From NCBI GenBank assembly GCA_014379075.1, contig JACMMN010000019.1, positions 1-7,265 of the forward strand: a stretch of DNA of 7,265 nt, given 5' to 3'. Positions 1 to 5,419 of this stretch are shown in pieces. The stretch is from Pyrinomonadaceae bacterium. Lineage in GTDB: Bacteria > Acidobacteriota > Blastocatellia > Pyrinomonadales > Pyrinomonadaceae. How positions within the stretch are numbered: position 1 is the stretch's first letter; the number at the start of each line of letters is the position of its first letter. The position numbers and the translations under genes were made by a program. Under the pieces are notes generated by a model. The model was given only the letters and a program-made list of their open reading frames with translations. It made no database searches and was not told the DNA's origin.

Positions 1-1
1 A

Positions 2-538
2 CCGGACGAGCGTGCCCGCGAAGGCGTTTTTATGGCGTTTCAGTATCCGGTCGAGATTCCGGGCGTTTCGAATTCACAGTTTCTCAGGCTTGCCTATAAC
101 GAGAAGATGAAGCATAACGGCCTTGAAGAACTCGACCCGCTCGAATTCAACGATTATTTGAAGGAAAAGGCAAAGATCGTCGATATGGACCCGCAATTTT
201 TTAAACGTTCGGTCAATGAGGGCTTTTCCGGCGGCGAGAAAAAACGCAACGAGATCCTGCAAATGGCGGTGCTGGAACCGAAGCTTGCTGTATTGGACGA
301 GACTGATTCCGGACTCGATATCGACGCCCTGCGGATCGTTGCCGAAGGCGTCAACAAACTGCGAAGCCCTGATAACGCGATCATTCTCGTCACGCACTAT
401 CAGCGCCTGCTCAATTTTATCGTGCCCGATGTCGTCCATGTGCTGGCAAACGGAAAAATTGTTAAGGAAGGCGGGAAGGAACTCGCATACGAACTGGAAG
501 AAAAGGGTTACGACTGGGTGAAGGCCGCAGCGAAATAA
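2..538 (+). CDS. sufC: SufC, Fe-S cluster assembly ATPase (5' partial)
   Basis: SufC is the cytoplasmic ABC-type ATPase that binds SufB and SufD and powers Fe-S cluster building on the SufBCD scaffold. The reading frame is open from base 2, before the first ATG at 32, and reads PDERAREGVF and then MAFQYPVEIPG, the SufC Q-loop region, so the gene starts upstream of the window. Counting from the ATG at 32, the ABC signature FSGGEKKR is at residues 65-72, Walker B with catalytic Glu (LAVLDE) at 85-90, the D-loop SGLD just after it, and the switch His in THYQRLL at 121-127. About 178 residues are visible. Family members are near 250, so roughly 70 N-terminal residues including Walker A are missing. 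ETDSGLDIDALR is characteristic of SufC among ABC ATPases. The identity is supported by sufD and sufS downstream. The stop is TAA at 536-538. Confidence 0.97.
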   Translation, partial: PDERAREGVFMAFQYPVEIPGVSNSQFLRLAYNEKMKHNGLEELDPLEFNDYLKEKAKIVDMDPQFFKRSVNEGFSGGEKKRNEILQMAVLEPKLAVLDETDSGLDIDALRIVAEGVNKLRSPDNAIILVTHYQRLLNFIVPDVVHVLANGKIVKEGGKELAYELEEKGYDWVKAAAK

Positions 539-539
539 G

Positions 540-899
540 ATGGCTATGTCTCCGCTAAAGAAATATATAGATGAAGAGCTGCGGCAGGCGGACGAGCTTG
601 TTACCGGCGGCGATCTAAGTTTGGCATTCAGGCATTTGGAGCGTGCCCATGTTTTGGGCCAGTCGCGGACATTTGAGCACACGCGGGTACATTGGAGGAT
701 GCTGCTGATCGGGTGGAAGCGGAAAGATTGGCGGGAAATTTTTGGTCAAATGTTTCGTATCGGAGGGGCTTCGACAAAAACGCCTCTCGGAATTTATCCA
801 AAGGGAAATACCGGCGGTGCAAACGTAAACCCGTTCAAAAAAATGCCGATCGAGAAAGATTTGCAGTTGATTTTGGAATCCGCCGGGAATGGGAAATAA
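540..899 (+). CDS. DUF3703 family protein
   Basis: This is a 119-residue soluble protein of unknown function. I recognise it as the DUF3703 type from the N-terminal core AFRHLERAHVLGQ (about residues 29-41), the following VHWRMLLIGWKRKDWRE, and the NTGGANVNPFKKMPI block near the C terminus (about 89-103). Its length is typical of that family. No signal peptide or membrane segment is seen. The ATG at 540 follows the sufC stop after one base. A second ATG at 546 is an equally possible start, and no strong Shine-Dalgarno decides between them (a GAAGG at 520-524 lies rather far upstream). The spacing implies co-transcription and perhaps translational coupling with sufC. Conserved His and Glu residues in the ERAH block could bind a metal or substrate, but that is speculation. 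The family call is from memory of the pattern, not from a search. Confidence 0.8.
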   Translation: MAMSPLKKYIDEELRQADELVTGGDLSLAFRHLERAHVLGQSRTFEHTRVHWRMLLIGWKRKDWREIFGQMFRIGGASTKTPLGIYPKGNTGGANVNPFKKMPIEKDLQLILESAGNGK

Positions 900-3024
900 C
901 TTGGCGGAAACTATTGAAATTAAAGATCGCAGCGGCGTGCCGGCAATAATTTTCGGAGCATTGGCTGTCGCATTGATCATTGCTTTTCTCTCATTTCGAG
1001 GTTCGGATGTGGGCCAATTGCCGAATTTGATCGGCAGGATCGGCGGTGGGCCGCTGTTAGGCGGAACGGGTTTGGTTGATAGTTTGGCGGGGGCAGTTAT
1101 TGCATTTGCGATTGCTGTTTCGTGGTTTGGGGTTGGAAGCTTTGCGGTTTCGTTTATAAAGGTTTTCCAGCGTGAAAATCAGTCGCGATTTCTTGATCTG
1201 GCGATGAGAACGGCCATTGGAGCGGCTATTTGGTCTTTGATATGGTTTTTTCTAGGGCTGGCCGGAGCATATAACGGCTACACGGCGGCCGCGGCATTGG
1301 TTGCGGGACTGGTTTTGGCGGGATTGAATTTTAGACGTTTACAGACCGATAAGGAAGAAACGCCCGTTTCCAAAAAAGCCTCTGGTTTTGACAGAGCGTT
1401 GATCGTGTTGATCGCAATCCCGGTTGTTCTTGCATTTATTACGTCGCTTGCTCCACCTACGGCGAAGGACACGCTGCTTTATCATTTTGCCGTTCCGAAG
1501 GCTTTTATTACTCAGGGCGGCAGCGATTTTATTGCCGGAAATATCGCCAGTTATCTTGCCCTTGGAACGGAGATGCATAGCGTCTGGGCGATGCTGATCG
1601 GTGGTTTTGTCAGCTCAAGAGCGGCGGAGGCGGCCGCCGGTGCGGCGAACTTCATTTTCTTTCCGGTATTGCTTTTGGCGATCTGCGGCTGGGCACGCGA
1701 AGTGAATGTCGAGCGGCGTTGGGCGTTGATCGCGGTGCTGATCGTGGCGGGCGTTCCGACGGCTTATCATGTTGCGGCCAGTGCGTACATAGATCTGGCG
1801 TTGGCGTTGTATGTCACTCTTGCCGTTTATTCGCTTGGCCGCTGGTGGAAATCGCTGGAAAATGGCTGGCTAATTTTTGCGGCGGTATTTCTCGGTGCGG
1901 CTTTGTCGGCGAAATTGACGGCTTTGTTTGTTATCGCGGCTTTTGCATTGATCATCTTGTTGAGGGCGCGGCAGGCAAAAGACGATCCGGACAAGCTGGC
2001 GCGGATCGTTCTCAACGGATTTGGGGCTTTGATACTAGCCGGATTGATCGCGGCCCCGTGGTATTTGAGAACCTGGCAGGAAACCGGCAGCCCGATATTT
2101 CCTTTCTACATGAGCGTTTGGAAAGGCGAAGCGGCGGGCTGGGATACGGAAAGATCGGCGCTGTTTCAGCAGATGAATTCGCAGTACGGCGGGATCGAAA
2201 AGTCGCCGCTAGATTATTTGGTGGCCCCGTTCAATTTGTCGGTGATTGCCCAGCCGGAGCAGCCTGTTTTGTTCGATGGAGTGCTTGGTATTGCATTCCT
2301 TTTTGGGCTGCCGATATTGATCTGGGGCCTTTGGAAATTTGAAATGCCGGTAGAGGTGAAAGCCGGGATCGGGGTCGCCGGGATTATGTATCTGTTCTGG
2401 CTGTTTTCCAGCCAGCAGCTTCGTTACTTGCTGCCGATTTTGCCTGTGATGGCAATCGGAATTGCCGCGGCCGGAAAGCGAAAATCGGAAAAGGATATTG
2501 GATTGAGAAATGTCTGGCAGGCGTCTTTGACGGCGGCCGCAATTGCGGGAATTTTAGTTTCGGCGGCATGGTTTTTTGAGAAGAGTCCGCTGCGGGTTGT
2601 TTTGGGCGGTGAAACGAAGGATCACTACTTGGCGAGAAATCTGGATTATTATCCGTATTACCAGGTTTTAAATACGGAAACGCCTGCTGATTCGAAGGTG
2701 TGGCTGATCAATATGCGGCGGGATACTTACAATCTGGACCGGCCGTGTATTTCGGATTATCTGTTTGAAGATTGGACGTTGCGGAAAATGGTTTGGGAAT
2801 CGCGAAGTGCTTCGGAACTCAAGGCGAAGGCCGCCGCTTTGGGCGTACAGTACGTATTGGTGAGGCACGATTTTCTTTTCGATTACGACAGATCGACTTT
2901 GGTTGATGACCAAAAGCCGAGGGCCGAAAACGAAGCGAAATTGAAGATCGCGAAAGATTTTATTTTGGATAAGGCAAACACGGTTCGAGCGGATGAGAAA
3001 TTTAGTTTAGTGAAACTGCCTTAA
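889..3024 (+). CDS. Polytopic membrane glycosyltransferase-like protein (GT-C fold, GT39/ArnT-like)
   Basis: This 711-residue inner-membrane protein has about 12-14 hydrophobic segments between residues 18 and 562, followed by a soluble C-terminal domain (about 565-711). It looks like a GT-C glycosyltransferase, an enzyme type that moves sugar from a polyprenyl-phosphate carrier to an acceptor on the outer face of the membrane. Supporting motifs are PPTAKDTLLYHFAVPK at 189-204, whose Asp194 is the candidate catalytic acid; PWYLRTWQETGSPIFPFY at 390-407; and QQLRYLLPILP at 509-519. The C-terminal domain has KVWLINMRRDTY (603-614) and LGVQYVLVRHD (651-661), typical of this protein class. The Asp motif lies unusually deep, after about five membrane segments. 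The ATG at 889 overlaps the previous gene by 11 bases; an in-frame TTG at 901 is an alternative start. Donor and acceptor cannot be told. No link to Fe-S assembly is evident. Confidence 0.75.
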   Translation: MGNNLAETIEIKDRSGVPAIIFGALAVALIIAFLSFRGSDVGQLPNLIGRIGGGPLLGGTGLVDSLAGAVIAFAIAVSWFGVGSFAVSFIKVFQRENQSRFLDLAMRTAIGAAIWSLIWFFLGLAGAYNGYTAAAALVAGLVLAGLNFRRLQTDKEETPVSKKASGFDRALIVLIAIPVVLAFITSLAPPTAKDTLLYHFAVPKAFITQGGSDFIAGNIASYLALGTEMHSVWAMLIGGFVSSRAAEAAAGAANFIFFPVLLLAICGWAREVNVERRWALIAVLIVAGVPTAYHVAASAYIDLALALYVTLAVYSLGRWWKSLENGWLIFAAVFLGAALSAKLTALFVIAAFALIILLRARQAKDDPDKLARIVLNGFGALILAGLIAAPWYLRTWQETGSPIFPFYMSVWKGEAAGWDTERSALFQQMNSQYGGIEKSPLDYLVAPFNLSVIAQPEQPVLFDGVLGIAFLFGLPILIWGLWKFEMPVEVKAGIGVAGIMYLFWLFSSQQLRYLLPILPVMAIGIAAAGKRKSEKDIGLRNVWQASLTAAAIAGILVSAAWFFEKSPLRVVLGGETKDHYLARNLDYYPYYQVLNTETPADSKVWLINMRRDTYNLDRPCISDYLFEDWTLRKMVWESRSASELKAKAAALGVQYVLVRHDFLFDYDRSTLVDDQKPRAENEAKLKIAKDFILDKANTVRADEKFSLVKLP

Positions 3025-3028
3025 AATT

Positions 3029-3421
3029 ATGAATTTTGTCAGGCTTACAAACAAAATCTCTTTTCTGTTTCTTTTTCTTACCTTTAGTTCCGTTATTCAA
3101 GGACAAAGCAAGTTGAAGTCAGAAAGCTATATCTCTAAGAATTTCTGGCTCCGTTACAATTTAGTTTTAAGCGGAGAAGTGAAAATTTATCCAAATAATA
3201 TTGAATTTGAAAAAACAGACGGCTCAATTGTTAATCGAGGTGAGCGGATTAAAGTTGAATCAATATCGCAGGGTAATGATTTCTCAAAAGTTAGGTTTTC
3301 TGCAAAGGGCAAAGAGTATCAAATTTTAGTAAGGAGTGACACCAGGAAAAATTTTGATCAATCTTTAAATTTGGTTTTTTCGAGACAATCGATCAAAGAG
3401 TCCTTAATCAATTTATCATGA
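3029..3421 (+). CDS. Small secreted hypothetical protein (possibly 5' part of a split gene)
   Basis: This 130-residue protein is not recognised as a named family. Residues 1-25 look like a Sec signal peptide: Arg5 and Lys9, then the hydrophobic run ISFLFLFLTFSSVI, with likely cleavage after Gly25 (IQG|QS). The mature part looks beta-rich, with alternating hydrophobic residues and segments such as GEVKIYPNNIEFEKTDG (about 50-66), so a small periplasmic or exported protein is inferred. It starts 4 bases after the upstream stop, with no clear ribosome binding site. Base composition differs sharply from its neighbours: a hand count of 3061-3240 gives 58 G+C of 180 (about 32%), while 6241-6300 in sufS has 39 of 60. 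The TGA at 3419-3421 is followed in the same frame by the next ORF, so this may be the front half of a broken longer gene. Confidence 0.6.
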   Translation: MNFVRLTNKISFLFLFLTFSSVIQGQSKLKSESYISKNFWLRYNLVLSGEVKIYPNNIEFEKTDGSIVNRGERIKVESISQGNDFSKVRFSAKGKEYQILVRSDTRKNFDQSLNLVFSRQSIKESLINLS

Positions 3422-3430
3422 GAGTCTAAA

Positions 3431-3619
3431 ATGAAAACAAGAACTGATCTGTTAAAGTGCTTCGGATTTCCCTTGCGACTTGATGTCAGAGAAGAAAACG
3501 GAGCGGAGATCGAGGTTTTTCACTATACGTGTTGGTTCTTAAACCGATGCGGGGGACTCGATACGTACGAAGTAAGAGTTAAGAATAAAAGAATTCTTAG
3601 TATTTCGGGACTGATTTAA
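3431..3619 (+). CDS. 62-residue hypothetical protein (possibly 3' part of a split gene)
   Basis: This short ORF is in the same frame as the secreted protein upstream and is separated from its TGA only by the codons GAG TCT AAA. It begins MKTRTDLLKCFGFP and ends with a pattern resembling YEVRVKNKRILSISG. The layout (an opening helix, FGxP, then a strand ending in a lysine-rich turn and 'I..I.G') resembles small BamE/SmpA-like folds, but the likeness is weak. It has no signal peptide of its own, which would be odd for a separate envelope protein and favours it being the C-terminal domain of the upstream gene. If it is translated independently, AGAG at 3421-3424 is a weak Shine-Dalgarno 6 bases before the ATG. 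Cysteines fall at residues 9, 34 and 40. Function is unknown. Confidence 0.45.
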   Translation: MKTRTDLLKCFGFPLRLDVREENGAEIEVFHYTCWFLNRCGGLDTYEVRVKNKRILSISGLI

Positions 3620-3669
3620 AATTATTACATTCACTAGAACGGCTGCAACTAAGCGGAAGAATTTATTTT

Positions 3670-3675
3670 TATAAT
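3670..3675 (+). promoter_or_regulatory. Candidate -10 box of an internal promoter ahead of sufD
   Basis: A perfect TATAAT lies 17 bases before the sufD ATG, in the 73-base gap 3620-3692, the only sizeable intergenic space in the window. No convincing -35 hexamer is found at 16-18 bases upstream, and the surroundings are AT-rich, so the match could be chance. If it is real, sufD, the toxin-antitoxin pair and sufS could be transcribed separately from sufC and the membrane protein. The transcript leader would be very short. No hairpin terminator is seen in the gap. Confidence 0.3.
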
Positions 3676-3692
3676 AGTACTTTAAAAAGAAA

Positions 3693-4850
3693 ATGGTTTC
3701 ATCACAACCCGTAATGACAAATCAATTTACGGAACAATTTAGAGAGAGTTTGAAGACGGAGAATACTGCTTCAGTAAAGGCATTTCGGGAAAAAGCCTTC
3801 CGCTTTTTCAATGAGAATGGGTTCCCGACTGTCAGGCACGAGGATTGGAAATACACGAACGCCGGTAGATTGGCGGGCGGGAATTGGATCGTACAAGTAA
3901 TATCGCCGGAAGCGCCGATCCTGGACGAGCGGTTCGAAAACCTTCTGCATAAATTTAATTACGAACGTAATGGTTTTACTGCTTTGAACGCCGCGTTTGC
4001 GGAGATAGTGTGTATCACGATTACGAAGGAAACCATTGTCGAGGAGCCGATAAGGTTCGACTTCAGCGCAGCGGACGATACGGCAATTTTTCCGCATATT
4101 TTGCTGATTGCCGAGGCCGGCAGTAAGGCGTCAATTGTCGAAATTTACTCGGGCGAAGCGAAGAATTTTACCAATGCGGCCATTCAGATATTGGTCGAAG
4201 ACAATGCCAATCTGACGCATTATCGCGTGCAGAAAGAATCGGCGGAAGCGTTTCACGTAGGCACGACGGAGGTAAGCGTGGGACGCGGGAGTCTTTATAA
4301 TTCGACGAATATCAATATCGGAGCGCAGCTTTCGCGGCACGATATTGACGTGAAATTTACGGCCGAGGGCGGCGAAGCTTTTGTGGACGGGCTTTATATG
4401 TTGGAGGCTTCTCAGCATTCCGACACTCATTCGATCATTGACCACACGGTCCCGAACTGCGTTTCGCATCAGAATTATAAAGGTGTATTGAATGACAGAT
4501 CGCGCGGCGTTTTTAACGGTAAAGTTTTCGTAAGAGAAAATGCATCGGGAACCGACGCGAAGCAATCTAATAAGAATCTGCTGCTCTCGAACGACGCCCG
4601 GATAGATACAAAACCGCAGCTCGAAATATTTAACGACGACGTAAAATGCGCCCACGGAGCTACGGTCGGTCAGCTTGAGGAAGAAGAAATGTTTTATTTG
4701 TTGAGCCGCGGATTGAATCCAGAGCTATCGCGAAATTTGTTGACCTATGGTTTTGCGGAGGAAATTATAAATAAGATCGGTATCGATTCGATTAAAAGGG
4801 AACTGGATGAAGCGGTTTTGCACCGATTGAATACGAGTTTAGAAGGTTAA
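3693..4850 (+). CDS. sufD: SufD, Fe-S cluster assembly scaffold protein
   Basis: SufD pairs with SufB in the cytoplasmic SufBC2D complex on which new Fe-S clusters are built with sulfur from SufS. The 385-residue product has an N-terminal helical part with FPTVRHEDWKYTN (44-56), the usual SufD opening. A long beta-helix core follows, then the family hallmark region: SHQNYKGVLNDRSRGVFNG (258-276), QSNKNLLLSNDARIDTKPQLEI (291-312) and DVKCAHGATVGQ (316-327). Cys319 and His321 match the Cys-x-His pair of E. coli SufD, where the His takes part in cluster formation. The C-terminal helix EEEMFYLLSRGL binds SufC in this family. SufB normally has a longer N terminus and extra cysteines, so SufD is preferred. 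The length is slightly short for the family but nothing seems missing. The start may be ATG 3693 or the in-frame ATG 3714; neither has a strong ribosome binding site. Confidence 0.96.
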   Translation: MVSSQPVMTNQFTEQFRESLKTENTASVKAFREKAFRFFNENGFPTVRHEDWKYTNAGRLAGGNWIVQVISPEAPILDERFENLLHKFNYERNGFTALNAAFAEIVCITITKETIVEEPIRFDFSAADDTAIFPHILLIAEAGSKASIVEIYSGEAKNFTNAAIQILVEDNANLTHYRVQKESAEAFHVGTTEVSVGRGSLYNSTNINIGAQLSRHDIDVKFTAEGGEAFVDGLYMLEASQHSDTHSIIDHTVPNCVSHQNYKGVLNDRSRGVFNGKVFVRENASGTDAKQSNKNLLLSNDARIDTKPQLEIFNDDVKCAHGATVGQLEEEEMFYLLSRGLNPELSRNLLTYGFAEEIINKIGIDSIKRELDEAVLHRLNTSLEG

Positions 4851-4852
4851 AC
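4837..4852. repeat. Short inverted repeat at the antitoxin start (possible operator)
   Basis: GTTTA (4837-4841) and TAAAC (4848-4852) form a 5-base inverted repeat with a 6-base centre. It spans the sufD stop and ends 5 bases before the antitoxin ATG. Ribbon-helix-helix antitoxins often repress their own operon by binding short palindromes, so the position is suggestive. The arms are short and do not extend, so chance is a real possibility. AGAAGG at 4841-4846, inside the repeat, is the best Shine-Dalgarno for the antitoxin, 11 bases from its ATG. Confidence 0.2.
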
Positions 4853-4857
4853 GAATT

Positions 4858-5091
4858 ATGAGAGTGAGAACGTCCGTGACATTGCCAAAGGAATTGTTGA
4901 TTGAGGTAGAAGCTCTAACGACTAAGAAACATAAGCGTTCGGAAATTTTCGAGTCTGCCTTGATCGAATATGTATCTAAACAAAAACCCCGGGAATTGAA
5001 TCAGCGCGATATCGATATTATCAACGCCAATGCAAAAGAATTAAATAAAGAAGCATTGGACGTTCTGGAATATCAGCAGGTGAACTGGTGA
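4858..5091 (+). CDS. Ribbon-helix-helix (CopG-like) antitoxin
   Basis: This 77-residue protein is the probable antitoxin of the pair with the downstream MazF-like protein. Residues 1-42 fit a ribbon-helix-helix DNA-binding domain: the strand RVRTSVTLPKEL (2-13), the helix ELLIEVEALTTKK, then HKRSEIFESALIEYV (25-39), with the RSEIFE turn typical of the fold. The tail (about 45-77, rich in Glu, Asn and Leu) would be the part that wraps and blocks the toxin, as in other RHH/MazF systems. The ATG lies 7 bases after the sufD stop. The gene ends at TGA 5089-5091, overlapping the toxin GTG. This layout, antitoxin first with overlapping ends, is standard for type II toxin-antitoxin operons. Self-repression through a nearby operator is expected from the family but is not shown here. 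Confidence 0.85.
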   Translation: MRVRTSVTLPKELLIEVEALTTKKHKRSEIFESALIEYVSKQKPRELNQRDIDIINANAKELNKEALDVLEYQQVNW

Positions 5092-5417
5092 AACGCGGCG
5101 ATCTTTACAGAGTTCACAAACCGAATTCGCGCGATCCTAAACGTTTTCGTGTTTTCGTCGTTATCAGCCGGCAGGCGGTCATTGACTCAAAATTTTCGAC
5201 CGTCATTTGTGCACCGATTTATTCTAATTGCGAAGAGTTGACTTCGCAGGTCGTTGTGGGCGTTGACGAAGGTCTAAAACATGATAGCTGCATCTTTTGT
5301 GATGAACTTGTGAGTTTCCCAAAATCGATGCTGACCGATTTTATTGGAAGTCTTTCTGACGGCAAAGTTGCCAAGCTAAATCAGGCTTTGAAGATAGCGC
5401 TCGACATAGTGGAGTAA
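5088..5417 (+). CDS. MazF/PemK-like toxin, probable mRNA endoribonuclease
   Basis: This 109-residue protein resembles the MazF/PemK/Kid toxin family, ribonucleases that cut mRNA at short sequences and stop growth when free of their antitoxin. Evidence is the opening MKRGDLYRV (1-9, compare RGDI/RGEI in MazF), the strand FRVFVVISRQ (20-29), FSTVICAPIYS (36-46, with Thr38 in the place of the conserved MazF Thr), then CDELVSFPKSMLTDFIGSLS (71-90), matching the usual 'CDQI..I.K..L...IG.LS' end. The usual GxRP ahead of VVIS is replaced by PKRFRVF, so this is a divergent branch. The start is GTG at 5088, taken because the GTGA overlap with the antitoxin stop gives coupled translation and the protein begins at the conserved KRGD. 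The GGAG that serves sufS lies inside the last codons of this gene. Confidence 0.87.
   Translation: MKRGDLYRVHKPNSRDPKRFRVFVVISRQAVIDSKFSTVICAPIYSNCEELTSQVVVGVDEGLKHDSCIFCDELVSFPKSMLTDFIGSLSDGKVAKLNQALKIALDIVE
5411..5414 (+). promoter_or_regulatory. Ribosome binding site of sufS, inside the toxin gene end
   Basis: GGAG sits 5 bases before the sufS ATG (5420) and within the last codons of the MazF-like gene, whose TAA is at 5415-5417. This is one of the clearest Shine-Dalgarno sites in the window. It shows that sufS translation initiates right at the toxin stop, so the toxin-antitoxin pair is tightly built into the suf transcript. Confidence 0.65.
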
Positions 5418-5419
5418 TT

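Noticed and set aside
74..682. 202-codon minus-strand open frame opposite sufC and the DUF3703 gene
   Set aside because: It spans the junction of two well-supported plus-strand genes and encodes no recognisable motif.
1719..2342. 207-codon plus-strand open frame within the membrane protein gene
   Set aside because: It is in a different frame inside the glycosyltransferase-like gene. Its Gly/Arg/Cys-rich translation is typical of an out-of-frame reading.
1285..2540. Three copies of GCGGCCGC (1285-1292, 1630-1637, 2533-2540)
   Set aside because: Each falls in an alanine-rich stretch of a membrane protein where GCG/GCC codons produce the motif. There is no regular spacing or other sign of function.
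3418..3429. ATG overlapping the TGA at 3418-3421 as a start for the second small ORF
   Set aside because: It reads Met-Arg-Val and then stops at TAA, so it is not a usable start. The ATG at 3431 is the only reasonable one.
3620..3692. Possible terminator or small RNA in the sufD upstream gap
   Set aside because: No stable hairpin followed by a T-run was found. The T-rich stretch at 3661-3670 has no GC-rich stem before it.
4131..4655. 174-codon minus-strand open frame opposite sufD
   Set aside because: It is antisense to the conserved SufD core, has no domain or supporting start site, and is best explained as a shadow.
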